Of a DNA stretch of 64,000 nt, positions 9,099 to 17,771 are shown in pieces. The translations under genes and the position numbers were made by a program. The first letter of the stretch is position 1. Each line of letters opens with the position of its first letter. The DNA lies in the NCBI RefSeq assembly GCF_036287215.1, contig NZ_CP142860.1, positions 186,001 to 250,000 on the forward strand, given 5' to 3'. Below the pieces are notes generated by a model that was given only the letters and a program-made list of their open reading frames with translations, was not told the DNA's origin and did not search any database. The stretch is from Caproiciproducens sp. CPB-2. GTDB lineage: Bacteria; Bacillota; Clostridia; Oscillospirales; Acutalibacteraceae.

Positions 9099-11870
9099 AT
9101 GAATGAGACGCAAAAAAACATACTGGATTATGTGGCGAAAATAACCATGAAATATAATGAAAATAATTTTTGCATGTCGAATTATTCGGCTGATGCAATC
9201 AGTAAAATACTGTTGATCAGTAGGAGCTTGGTTAGCAAATATCTGAATGATTTTTTTAAAGAAGGGATATTAATTAAAATCAGTTCCAGGCCTGTACTGT
9301 TTTTATTCAAGAAGATGTTGGAAGAAAATTTTAAAATATCTTTTAATGAAAATGAGTTTTTAAGTCTCGATAATTTTAATCGATATCTTCAAGAAAACAG
9401 CCGAAGTAAAAAGGATTTTGAAAATGCCATTGGTTCTCAAGGATCTTTATTTTCTGTAATCAACCAATGTAAAGCATGTGCTGAATATTCCAGCAAAGGA
9501 TTACCTGTTATCTTATACGGTGAACCCGGAGTAGGAAAAAAGTTTCTTGGCAGATGTTTTTACGAGTATCTAAAAAATAAGCATCTCACAAGTGAAGAAG
9601 CGTTATTTGAGGAATATATCTTTTTTGAAAATGGGAATTGGAAAGATACAGAAAAAAATATATTCGGATCTATTTCTGAAACAGAAGGTAAGAAGAAATA
9701 TTTACCGGGGGCTTTATCGCGTATTAAGGACGGCGTCTTATGTATAGGTGATATTAAATTTCTTCCACCCGAATTGATATCCAAATTTAAACTGCTCTTG
9801 ACTGATAATGTATTTTATCCGTATGGAGAACGAAATACTTCATTTAAATCACATGCAAGACTTGTTTTTTTCACAGAAAAAGAAACTGATGCCAGAAAGA
9901 TAGAGGAATTATTGCAATACATTCCATCAATTTGTAAAATACCAAATCTAAAAGGGAGATATCCAGATGAAAAAGAGGAGCTAATTATTCATGCTTTACT
10001 TGAACAGGAGATTCTTTCCGAAAGAAAGATCTTTATTAGCAGTAAAGCATTGCAAGTACTAAACCTATTGGAATATCCTCAAAATATTATTAGTATCCAA
10101 AGTACGATCAGAAAAATATGTATGATGGCTAATGTGATTAAAGGCCAGGATCATATTGAAATATATACTTATAATATTCCCGAGGAATTACAATTGCAGT
10201 CGAATATAACTGAAAACAGCGGCAAAGTAAATGATTCCCTAATTGCCGTTGACAATTATCAGAATGGCAAGGATACGAAGCGTTTATTTTGGGCCTTTGG
10301 ATTAGTTTTTGAAGTGTTTGAAAAATTAAAAATAGGCGTTTATTCAGATAAGGATTTTATTCATAAATTGATTCCAATCATCAAAGATTTTGAAAACTGT
10401 ATTCCATATTCGAATTGCTCCTATCTCGGGGTTGACAAATATTTTAATGATCAACGCATTGTTATCGTCATCAACCGCGTACTTCAAATATATCATGTGA
10501 GTTTACCAGCCAATATATCTTTATTGGTTTCGAATATTATCTTCTCCAGATATAAAAGTGATCATGATTATACAAAATGGGAGCAAGAAAAACGCGGAAT
10601 ATTAGAGGAAATTCTTACTTATTTTGAATCGAATTATGTTAACTCAACCTTTATTATAGATAAAATTGACAGATATCTGAGGAATAATTTAGAGATCAAA
10701 TTAGATAATGGATCAAAGATTATATTAAATATCGTATTAATGAAATATGAAAAAAGCAGTGAAGAAAGAAAGTATTTGAGCATTATTGTGGCACATGGAT
10801 ATGCAACGGCAAGCAGTATTGCTAAATTGGCAAACAGCTTATTAGGGGAATATTTTTTCGAAGCTGTTGATGTGGAATACGGAACTCCTGTAGATGAAAC
10901 CATCAATCAAATTGAAGGGTATATTCAAAGATTTTCAATGAAAAGCGATGTATTGCTGATTGTTGATATGGGATCACTGGAGAAAATCGGAGAAGAATTG
11001 TCAAATCGTCTTAATCGGAACTTGGTTGTTATAAATAATCTTTCGGCAAAACTGGCTATTGACATAGGAACATCCATTCTGAATGGAAAAGATATTCCGG
11101 AAATTATTGAAAAAGACGCAAAGGATTTGACTCCCGAGTTTAAATTGTTCAAAAAGCAGAGCGTCCAAGATGCCGTTGTATTCACATCAGAAAATGGAAC
11201 AGTTATGGCAGAGCGAATGATGAAGCTGTTTCGTGAAAGTCTTCCAAGAGAGATAGACGTAATATTTACTGTTCACGATTTCTCCTCTTTTATGAAAAGC
11301 AGCACAAAAGATAAAATATTTGAACAATATCATGTTCTATTCGTGGCAGGAACTTCTAATCCAAATCTTCCAGAAGAAAAATTTTTGACCCTGGACGATA
11401 TGGTCGAAGTCGGTAATATCGGAAAGATCAGTCGTTTGCTGGGGGGATATTTAGAACCGAATCAGTTGGACGAATTAAAGCAGAATCTATTGAAGAATTT
11501 TACTTTAAACAATGTTATTAATTATTTAACCATCTTAGATCCGAAAAAAGTTTTGGATTCTGTTTTGGATGCATTGGGACAGATGCAAGAACATTTGGCA
11601 GTTCCATTCAATGGCGCCTCTATACTGGGGCTTACCGTTCACCTCTGTTGCATGATTGAAAGGCTGGTAAGAAAAGAAGCTATCGGAGCATCTGAGGATA
11701 TCGATGAGTTCATTAAAGAAAAGAGTGATTTTATTGCTGTTGTAAATATCAGTTTTTCGGACATTTTAGATAACTACAATATTTCAATACCAACAAGCGA
11801 AATAAAGTATATCTACAATTATGTAGCCGAAGATTTAAAGAGAGCTAAACAAGGAAACCCGATTTCATAA
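9099..11870 (+). CDS. LevR/MtlR-like PTS-controlled transcriptional regulator with degenerate AAA+ domain
   Basis: A 923-residue regulator with the LevR layout: winged HTH (about 1-75), AAA+-like domain (about 110-360), PRD1 (about 400-510), an EIIA-mannose-like domain starting at IIVAHGYATAS (His in AHG), a EIIB-like segment (about 690-770) and PRD2 with LTVHLCCMIERLVR. Such proteins control mannose-family PTS operons and are modulated by phosphorylation from HPr and EII proteins. The AAA+ motifs are altered: Walker A reads GEPGVGKK (Lys where Ser/Thr is expected), Walker B reads VLCIGDI in place of LFLDE, and no GAFTGA loop is seen, so sigma-54 activation is doubtful. The gene is much more AT-rich than its neighbours, hinting at separate origin. 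Start ATG 9099 follows AAAGGGTG. Confidence 0.85.
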   Translation: MNETQKNILDYVAKITMKYNENNFCMSNYSADAISKILLISRSLVSKYLNDFFKEGILIKISSRPVLFLFKKMLEENFKISFNENEFLSLDNFNRYLQENSRSKKDFENAIGSQGSLFSVINQCKACAEYSSKGLPVILYGEPGVGKKFLGRCFYEYLKNKHLTSEEALFEEYIFFENGNWKDTEKNIFGSISETEGKKKYLPGALSRIKDGVLCIGDIKFLPPELISKFKLLLTDNVFYPYGERNTSFKSHARLVFFTEKETDARKIEELLQYIPSICKIPNLKGRYPDEKEELIIHALLEQEILSERKIFISSKALQVLNLLEYPQNIISIQSTIRKICMMANVIKGQDHIEIYTYNIPEELQLQSNITENSGKVNDSLIAVDNYQNGKDTKRLFWAFGLVFEVFEKLKIGVYSDKDFIHKLIPIIKDFENCIPYSNCSYLGVDKYFNDQRIVIVINRVLQIYHVSLPANISLLVSNIIFSRYKSDHDYTKWEQEKRGILEEILTYFESNYVNSTFIIDKIDRYLRNNLEIKLDNGSKIILNIVLMKYEKSSEERKYLSIIVAHGYATASSIAKLANSLLGEYFFEAVDVEYGTPVDETINQIEGYIQRFSMKSDVLLIVDMGSLEKIGEELSNRLNRNLVVINNLSAKLAIDIGTSILNGKDIPEIIEKDAKDLTPEFKLFKKQSVQDAVVFTSENGTVMAERMMKLFRESLPREIDVIFTVHDFSSFMKSSTKDKIFEQYHVLFVAGTSNPNLPEEKFLTLDDMVEVGNIGKISRLLGGYLEPNQLDELKQNLLKNFTLNNVINYLTILDPKKVLDSVLDALGQMQEHLAVPFNGASILGLTVHLCCMIERLVRKEAIGASEDIDEFIKEKSDFIAVVNISFSDILDNYNISIPTSEIKYIYNYVAEDLKRAKQGNPIS

Positions 11871-12073
11871 TGAGAATCATTTTTTTGAGTTCATAAACCT
11901 TTTCAAATACGCCAGTACTGGAAGAACAAAATACCATTTCAAAACGTTAAGTATATGAAGCTTGCTCCTCGATTCCCCCAAGCGAAGATTACTGGCCCAA
12001 AACGCAATCAAAGGAATACAAAATGCGAATGGCATGAAGAGTATGGTTGTACTTCATGAAGGAGGTATCTGCT

Positions 12074-12901
12074 TTGAAAAGGTGTCAAATCGCAGGTATG
12101 AATAAACATTATCGATTTTATACAATAGAGGATTTCTTTTTATCTCTCCAAAAAATTGGAATACATAATGTGGAATTGTGGAGCTGTGCTGCTCATTATT
12201 TTTTCGATTACAGAGAATTTCAGGATCCTAAGCCATTGCTGCGGAAAGCCAGCAGCTATGGGATTAAGATTATATGCTTTACGCCGGAACAGAGTAATCC
12301 GCGCCCTTACAATCTGGCTTCTAGGGAACCGGAGCTTCGAGAAAAAACCCTGAATTACTATAAAAATGCAATAAAGGTTTCCTGTGAATTGGAATGCAAA
12401 CGTCTGGTGATAAACGGCGGATGGCATTTCTATTCTGAGTCCTTTGAGGACGGCTGGAAGCGTTCTGTGGAACTGTTGCGCCAAGTGGTGGAATTTGCGC
12501 AGCGAAACGGTGTCGTTCTGGATCTTGAGCCAGTCAGTACGGCCGGCCCACAGCTCATAAAGAGATTGACGGCGGTACAGAGAATATTAAAGGAAGTGAA
12601 CAACCCCTGCTTGCACGTTGTAGCGGACACGACGAACTTGGAAATGGGAGGCGATTCCTTGCAGAAATACTATGAAGCCTTAGGAGAGCGACTGGATCAT
12701 ATCCATTTTGTGGATGGCAATCCCGACGGACATCTCGCCTGGGGTGATGGCACAAGAGACGCCAGTAAGCTGATTGCTCTTTTGGACAAATACCATTACA
12801 CCGGATATTTGTCCCTTGAGATTGAGGGTCCGCAGTATCTTCAGCAACCGATAGACGCTGATTTGAGTTCCATGAAGGCTCTGGAACCATTCCTGCAATA
12901 A
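12074..12901 (+). CDS. FrlC-like sugar (phosphate) isomerase/epimerase, TIM barrel
   Basis: A 275-residue AP-endonuclease-2-type TIM barrel like fructoselysine 3-epimerase FrlC, which is nearly the same length. Matching features are VELW near the N-terminus, CFTPEQSNPRPYN, the metal-ligand region LDLEPVS, VVADTTNLE, HIHFVDGNPDGH and LSLEIEG; Glu/Asp/His/Glu metal ligands are all present. It is the first structural gene after the regulator and probably interconverts a keto-sugar or a sugar conjugate delivered by the PTS. Substrate is unknown; FrlC-type activity is inferred. The start is TTG 12074, 8 nt after AAGGAGG; in-frame starts at 12047 (TTG) and 12056 (ATG) lie upstream of or over that site. 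Confidence 0.82.
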   Translation: MKRCQIAGMNKHYRFYTIEDFFLSLQKIGIHNVELWSCAAHYFFDYREFQDPKPLLRKASSYGIKIICFTPEQSNPRPYNLASREPELREKTLNYYKNAIKVSCELECKRLVINGGWHFYSESFEDGWKRSVELLRQVVEFAQRNGVVLDLEPVSTAGPQLIKRLTAVQRILKEVNNPCLHVVADTTNLEMGGDSLQKYYEALGERLDHIHFVDGNPDGHLAWGDGTRDASKLIALLDKYHYTGYLSLEIEGPQYLQQPIDADLSSMKALEPFLQ

Positions 12902-12920
12902 TATGTAAAGGTGGAAAAAA

Positions 12921-13331
12921 ATGAGAAAATTTTTACTAGCAAGCCATGGCACACTTGCGCAGGGTATGCTGGACGCGGTAACACTGATCCTTGGCAAGCT
13001 TCCAAATGTAGGCGTCATGTGCGCTTATTCCCAGCAGGGTTACGATCTGACAAAGGAAATAGAATCCGTGATTTCCAGTTTGGATGATGGGGACGAACTG
13101 ATCGTTATCACCGATTTTTTCGGGGGAAGTGTAAACAATGAATGGATGCGGCACCTTTCGGGAGGCCACATATATCTTGTGGCTGGCATGAATCTATGTA
13201 TGTTGCTCGAACTTTTCTGCAGTAAGGAAGGCGTCGAGCAGGCAATCGGACAGGCAATCACGCTTTCCACAACAAATATGCGCTATTGCAATCCTCTTAT
13301 TTCCGCTACGGTCGAAAACGATAAGTTTTAA
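12921..13331 (+). CDS. PTS mannose-family EIIA component
   Basis: A 136-residue EIIA of the mannose (Man) superfamily, the first phosphocarrier of the permease. The phosphorylated histidine is His9 in LLASHGTLAQGM, and ITDFFGGSVNN matches the conserved DLFGGSP-type loop. It takes phosphate from HPr and passes it to EIIB. It is a stand-alone domain, unlike the EIIAB fusion of enteric ManX. It begins 19 nt after the epimerase behind GTAAAGGTGG. Phosphate could also flow from it to the EIIA/PRD domains of the nearby regulator. Confidence 0.93.
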   Translation: MRKFLLASHGTLAQGMLDAVTLILGKLPNVGVMCAYSQQGYDLTKEIESVISSLDDGDELIVITDFFGGSVNNEWMRHLSGGHIYLVAGMNLCMLLELFCSKEGVEQAIGQAITLSTTNMRYCNPLISATVENDKF

Positions 13332-13458
13332 AAAGAAAAAGCGTTCCCTGTAACGGAAAAAGTCAGCTTTATGAAAAGAATATCCGTAAAATGATACACG
13401 CAGGATCTAATCCCGAACAAGCATCGGGATATCCAAAATAAATTAGGAGGCAGCTAAT

Positions 13459-14319
13459 ATGATTATTCCCATGGGAGATCTGCTGGCTAAGGCAAAAAAA
13501 GAAGGGTATGGTGTCCCGGCCCCAAATTGTTTCAACCGCGAGTCTATTGAAGCATGTTTTTTGGCAGCGAAGGAACTGCATGCGCCGGTTATTTTAGACG
13601 TGGCTTATGTCCACGGCCTAGAGGAATGCGGTGCCATCGCCCGTTTTTATGAGCATAAGTATCCTGAAATCCCCGTCGCACTCAACCTCGACCATGGACG
13701 TGATTTCAAAAGTGCGATTCTTGCAATTCGTTCCGGCTTTAGTTCAGTTATGGTAGATCGCTCTGAAAAGCCATATGCTGAAAACGTGTCTGAAGTCAAG
13801 GAAATTGTAAAAATTGCACATACACTTGGCGTATCAGTTGAGGCTGAACTCGGACATGTCGGGCAAGGTTACGAATATGAACAGACCAGGGACGCCGGAC
13901 TGACGCACCCCGACGAAGCGGCGGGGTTTGTGGAGGAAACCGAGATCGATTGCTTAGCGGTAGCGGTCGGCACCTCCCATGGCCAATACAAGGGGACTCC
14001 CCATATTGATTTTGACAGACTCAGTCAAATTGCCAAACGGGTTTCGTTGCCGCTAGTTCTCCATGGCGGCTCTGGGACGGGTGACGAGAATCTTGCGAAA
14101 AGTATCCACAGTGGTATTCAAAAAGTAAATCTCTTCACAGATCTGAGTATGGCCGGAATGCGGGCCATGGACCAGGGGCTTCACGGTGCCACCAGCAATG
14201 TTGGTGACGGGGAATTTGCATGCAAAAATCTGAGTGACGCCATCAATGCCGGGATGATTGGGTATCGCGAAAAGCTAATGCATTATATGAAGCTTTTCGG
14301 CGCAGAAGGCCGCTGGTAA
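13459..14319 (+). CDS. class II ketose-bisphosphate aldolase (GatY/KbaY/Fba-like)
   Basis: A 286-residue zinc-dependent aldolase that splits a ketose 1,6-bisphosphate (fructose, tagatose or similar) into dihydroxyacetone phosphate and an aldehyde phosphate. Zinc and catalytic motifs are present: LNLDHGRD, VSVEAELGHVGQ, VGTSHGQYKG and LVLHGGSGTGDE. Length and motifs fit the tagatose/fructose-bisphosphate group rather than the long class IIA enzymes. It follows the EIIA gene after a 127-base gap and has a TAGGAGG site. It would be the lower-pathway step for the sugar imported by this PTS. Exact stereospecificity cannot be told from sequence. Confidence 0.9.
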   Translation: MIIPMGDLLAKAKKEGYGVPAPNCFNRESIEACFLAAKELHAPVILDVAYVHGLEECGAIARFYEHKYPEIPVALNLDHGRDFKSAILAIRSGFSSVMVDRSEKPYAENVSEVKEIVKIAHTLGVSVEAELGHVGQGYEYEQTRDAGLTHPDEAAGFVEETEIDCLAVAVGTSHGQYKGTPHIDFDRLSQIAKRVSLPLVLHGGSGTGDENLAKSIHSGIQKVNLFTDLSMAGMRAMDQGLHGATSNVGDGEFACKNLSDAINAGMIGYREKLMHYMKLFGAEGRW

Positions 14320-14378
14320 CCGAAGCCGTACACAATACCTCAGAGAATTTCAAGAAAATAAAAAAGGAGTGGATAACT

Positions 14379-15434
14379 ATGGATCAGACTGAAACGATGC
14401 GATTTGCTGTATTGGAGGGGGTGAAGAAGGCAACTGTACATACCCGACGACTACCCAAACCAGGCGCGGGAGAAGTCCTTTTAAAAAACAGCGCTTGCAA
14501 CATTTGCACGACGGACTATGGCCAGTGGCTTGGCCTCCGCCAGCATCAACCCTTTCCAAAAGCCGTTGGCCATGAGACCAGTGGCGTCATTATCGCTAAG
14601 GGACCTGACGTAGGTGAGGAATTCCAAGTAGGTGACCACGTGGCCATCGGTAACGAGAGTTGTGGCGAATGCCGCGCCTGCAAAACAGGACGTACCAGCG
14701 AATGCACTGGGGGAAACTTTTCCGGAGCGGTTCCAAGCGAAGATGGCTATTATGGAATTTTTGGATGTTCGGATTACCTCGTAAAGCGGGCGCGTGCACT
14801 GTATAAGATGGAGCCGTCCATCGACCCCTCTGAGGCTGCTTTTCTTGAACCTCTAGCTACCGTTGCGGAAGGCTGTAACAGGCTTCGAATTCAGCCGAAA
14901 GAACGAATCGCCGTGATTGGCGCCGGTACTATGGGATTACTTAATGCGCAGGTCGCCCGAACCTATGGCTGCAGGGTTTTCATTACAGAGATGATGGATA
15001 AGAAACTGAATACCGCTGCTGACATGGGGTTTGACGTAATTGATGTTCGGGCGGCTGATCCGGTGGAACAAATTCTCGCACAGACTGACGGTGAAGGTGT
15101 TGACGCAGTAATAGTCGCTGTAGGTGCCACATCGGCCAATGAACAGGCCATCCGTATGCTGAAAAAATTGAGAGGCAGGGCCCTGTTTTTCGCTGCGGGT
15201 TATCCTGCACCAGAACTGCATGTTGACTCTAATCTTATTCACTATCGAAAGCTGGAATTGATTGGTACATATAGCGCAGATCGAGTAAGCTTTGTTGAGG
15301 CGGCGCGTCTGCTCAATGAGCGTGAAGTGGATGTATCTCATTTGATTGAAGCCCGTTTTCCCCTCGACGATCTGCAGCAGGCTTATGAAGCGGCGGCAAC
15401 CCAGGGCGCTTATCGCGTCAGCGTCCTGTTGTAG
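14379..15434 (+). CDS. zinc-dependent alcohol (polyol) dehydrogenase, MDR family
   Basis: A 351-residue medium-chain dehydrogenase. Catalytic-zinc residues are in CNICTTDYG and GHETSGV, and the structural-zinc cysteines are CGECRACKTGRTSEC. The Rossmann fold shows IAVIGAGTMGLLNAQ. It resembles sorbitol, threonine and galactitol-phosphate dehydrogenases, and in this setting probably oxidises a polyol phosphate or reduces a ketose phosphate, as SorE does in L-sorbose PTS operons. AAAAAGGAG lies upstream of ATG 14379. Substrate is inferred from context only. Confidence 0.87.
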   Translation: MDQTETMRFAVLEGVKKATVHTRRLPKPGAGEVLLKNSACNICTTDYGQWLGLRQHQPFPKAVGHETSGVIIAKGPDVGEEFQVGDHVAIGNESCGECRACKTGRTSECTGGNFSGAVPSEDGYYGIFGCSDYLVKRARALYKMEPSIDPSEAAFLEPLATVAEGCNRLRIQPKERIAVIGAGTMGLLNAQVARTYGCRVFITEMMDKKLNTAADMGFDVIDVRAADPVEQILAQTDGEGVDAVIVAVGATSANEQAIRMLKKLRGRALFFAAGYPAPELHVDSNLIHYRKLELIGTYSADRVSFVEAARLLNEREVDVSHLIEARFPLDDLQQAYEAAATQGAYRVSVLL

Positions 15435-15449
15435 GGAGGACTTGTTGCA

Positions 15450-15584
15450 TTGGGCCATGGTGTAAAATCGGTATCCTCATTCGATGCGGATGTCATTTCT
15501 GCGATAAATATCGCAATGGTTGCCGGCATAAATAGTTCTGAGCTGCTGTCAGCCAAAACGTTCATGAAGAGGGTTCTTAAATAA
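15450..15584 (+). CDS. small 44-aa ORF between dehydrogenase and EIIB, unknown
   Basis: TTG 15450 opens a 44-codon frame ending at TAA 15582-15584, with GGGAGGA at 15434-15440, 9 nt upstream. The sequence (LGHGVKSVSSFDADVISAIN then IAMVAGINSSELLSAKTFMK) has normal coding composition and a helical look. It fills the 180-nt space between two operon genes. It may be a real small protein or the remnant of a longer one; I recognise no family. Confidence 0.42.
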   Translation: MGHGVKSVSSFDADVISAINIAMVAGINSSELLSAKTFMKRVLK

Positions 15585-15615
15585 TTTCTGATTCTTTTTT
15601 AGGGAGGGTTGTCAA

Positions 15616-16110
15616 ATGATACGGTGTGTTCGCGTAGATCATAGGCTGCTTCATGGGCAGGTAGTGTTTACTTGGATGCGCTCTGTCAATGCAGACTGTA
15701 TTCTGATTGCGAATGATGATGTAGTAAACAACGATATGCGAAAGACAATGCTCAAGCTAACTAATCCCGCCGGGACCAAGTTGGTATTCAAGAGCATTGA
15801 CGATTCAATCGAAGCGATCAACAGTGGCGTTACTGATAAATACAATTTATTCATTCTGCTGGAAAGCATACCAGATGCGGAACGTCTTACAAGAGGATGC
15901 CCGCAAATTCAATCCGTTAACCTGGGGGGAACAAAACCCAAAGAAAATGCGGTAACCATGGAGCGTGTCATTTTTTGCGGACCGGAAGACATGGAATGTC
16001 TCAAGGTAATGCTGTCCAGGGGAGTTACGCTTGAGTGTAGACAGGTACCGACGGACCCCACCGTTGTATTGACCGCCAAAATTTTAGCTGAGAAAGGGGA
16101 AAAAAGATGA
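15616..16110 (+). CDS. PTS mannose-family EIIB component
   Basis: A 164-residue EIIB of the mannose/sorbose family. The phospho-acceptor is His13 in CVRVDHRLLHGQVV, the conserved N-terminal motif. Length and the NLGGTKP segment match stand-alone SorB/LevE-type proteins. It carries phosphate from EIIA to the incoming sugar on IIC/IID. AGGGAGGG precedes ATG 15616, and the stop overlaps the IIC start by 4 nt (ATGA), so these subunits are translationally coupled. Confidence 0.94.
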   Translation: MIRCVRVDHRLLHGQVVFTWMRSVNADCILIANDDVVNNDMRKTMLKLTNPAGTKLVFKSIDDSIEAINSGVTDKYNLFILLESIPDAERLTRGCPQIQSVNLGGTKPKENAVTMERVIFCGPEDMECLKVMLSRGVTLECRQVPTDPTVVLTAKILAEKGEKR

Positions 16111-16892
16111 TTGCTCAGATTATAGGTGTTGCACTAGCGGCGTTTATTACCAAATTGGAGTTTTATTTTGGTCAGGTGAACTTGGGACGGCCTATTTTTG
16201 CCGGAGCGTTGGTGGGCGTTTTTTTAGGTGATATCCAGACAGGTGTTATACTAGGCTTTGCATTGGAATTAATATTTATTGGCTCTTTCTCTGTGGGGTC
16301 TGCGACTTCGCCTGATATGTCCACTGCCGCGGTGCTTTGTACCGGTTTCGCTATCACAACAGGACTAAGTACAGAAGCCGCGATTGCGCTGGCAGTGCCG
16401 CTAGCACTGCTTGGTGGCGCTATGAAAACGGTGTCTTGGGGTGTGATCACTCCTCTGTTGGAAAACCTGTGTGTGAAACGTGCCGAGCATGATGATATGC
16501 GAGGAATCGAAATTATTTTTAATCTCTGGGCAGTTGGCCTCTATGCCGGCGGGTTTGCGATCATTACGGCTCTGGTGTTCTTTGCAGGCCAGGGTGCAGT
16601 TAAGGCAATTGTCGGTGCCATTCCGGCAATTATTACCGAGGCTCTTCCTAAGGCTACGGGAATGTTGCCTGCCCTTGGATTTGCACTTCTGATTCGTATG
16701 CTTCGAAATAAGGCGGTTATGCCGTTTTTCTTCCTGGGATTCTTATTGGTGGCCTATCTTAAGATTCCGACAATGGGCATTGCTCTAATTGGCGTCATGC
16801 TCGCGCTTATTATGCTCACATTGCGTGGCTATTCAACTACTAATAACACAGTTGTATCGACACAGGCAGGAGGGAAAGATGATGATTTCTAA
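16107..16892 (+). CDS. PTS mannose-family EIIC permease subunit
   Basis: A 261-residue integral membrane protein of the EII-Sor/ManY family with the characteristic GRPIFAGALVGVFLGD and GFALELIFIG near the N-terminus and several further hydrophobic segments. With IID it forms the sugar-translocating channel. It overlaps EIIB by 4 nt and the EIID start lies inside its last codons. No truncation is visible. Confidence 0.93.
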   Translation: MIAQIIGVALAAFITKLEFYFGQVNLGRPIFAGALVGVFLGDIQTGVILGFALELIFIGSFSVGSATSPDMSTAAVLCTGFAITTGLSTEAAIALAVPLALLGGAMKTVSWGVITPLLENLCVKRAEHDDMRGIEIIFNLWAVGLYAGGFAIITALVFFAGQGAVKAIVGAIPAIITEALPKATGMLPALGFALLIRMLRNKAVMPFFFLGFLLVAYLKIPTMGIALIGVMLALIMLTLRGYSTTNNTVVSTQAGGKDDDF

Positions 16893-17703
16893 TAGCAATG
16901 GGGAGAAGAAGCTGGATAAAAAAGATCTGAGAAAGATCTTTCTACGCAGTATTTCCTTCAGCGCTTTTTATAACTATCCTAAGCAGCAAAACGTGGGCTT
17001 TTGCTATGCCATATTGCCGGCAATCAAAAAGCTTTATAGCAAAAAAGAAGATCGAGTTTCCGCAATGAAGCGGCATTTAGAATACTTTCTCACTGCCCCC
17101 TATATGAGCGGATTCATTTTTGGAAGTACAGTAGCTATGGAAGAGGAAAATGTTAACAATCCCAACTTTGATGTCTCCTCCATCGGAGCCCTAAAGCTTG
17201 CACTGATGGGGCCTCTTGCTGGTATTGGCGACTCTATGTTTATGGGCACCCTGAGGATCATTGGCACCGGTATGGCAGCTGGACTTTGCATGTCCGGTAG
17301 CATTCTTGGTCCAATATTAATATTTCTCATTCTTAATATTCCTAACTTTCTGGTGCGGTATTATGGCTTCTACGGAAGCTATAGGATGGGCACAAAGGTC
17401 TTGAACGATGTAGAAAGTTCGAAAATCATGGAGAAAATTACATATGCATGCACTATTGTGGGCTTGATGGTAGTCGGAGGAATGATTGCTTCCAATGTTA
17501 ATTTGAACTTGGCGATGTCGATTACAATAGGCAAAACACAGACAACCATCCAGAGTTTCATTGACAGCGTTATGCCTAAACTTCTTCCGTTGGGACTTAC
17601 GGGTTTTGTCTACTGGCTTTTACAGAAAAAAGTTAGTGTTCTTGCAGTTATCATTGGAATTTTAATCTGTGGTACGGCGCTTGGTGCGTTTGGCATTATC
17701 TGA
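16879..17703 (+). CDS. PTS mannose-family EIID permease subunit
   Basis: A 274-residue EIID (ManZ/LevG-like) subunit. Conserved features are FLRSISFSAFYNYPKQQNVG (start of the IID domain), MEEENVNNPN, and LALMGPLAGIGDSMFMGTLR. The C-terminal third is hydrophobic. AGGAGGG at 16868-16874 precedes tandem ATG codons at 16879 and 16882; either may be used, and both lie inside the end of the IIC gene. The frame is open upstream, but those residues overlap IIC and are not expected. Confidence 0.93.
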   Translation: MMISNSNGEKKLDKKDLRKIFLRSISFSAFYNYPKQQNVGFCYAILPAIKKLYSKKEDRVSAMKRHLEYFLTAPYMSGFIFGSTVAMEEENVNNPNFDVSSIGALKLALMGPLAGIGDSMFMGTLRIIGTGMAAGLCMSGSILGPILIFLILNIPNFLVRYYGFYGSYRMGTKVLNDVESSKIMEKITYACTIVGLMVVGGMIASNVNLNLAMSITIGKTQTTIQSFIDSVMPKLLPLGLTGFVYWLLQKKVSVLAVIIGILICGTALGAFGII

Positions 17704-17710
17704 AGGCATA

Positions 17711-17741
17711 AAGAGTCGCCTATATAATATAGGCGACTCTT
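17711..17741 (+). promoter_or_regulatory. strong hairpin between EIID and the MtlD-like gene
   Basis: AAGAGTCGCCTATA (17711-17724) and TATAGGCGACTCTT (17728-17741) form a perfect 14-bp stem with a 3-nt loop, and no T run follows. Lacking the U tract, it is more likely an mRNA-stabilising or processing hairpin that sets permease to enzyme ratios than a true terminator. Confidence 0.6.
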
Positions 17742-17771
17742 AACAAAAAATTTAGATAAACGAGGCTTATT

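Noticed and set aside
12013..12026. GG-N10-GC spacing (AGGAATACAAAATGC) upstream of the epimerase, a possible sigma-54 promoter
   Set aside because: It matches only the core dinucleotides of the consensus, and the regulator next to it lacks the GAFTGA and Walker B residues needed for sigma-54 activation.
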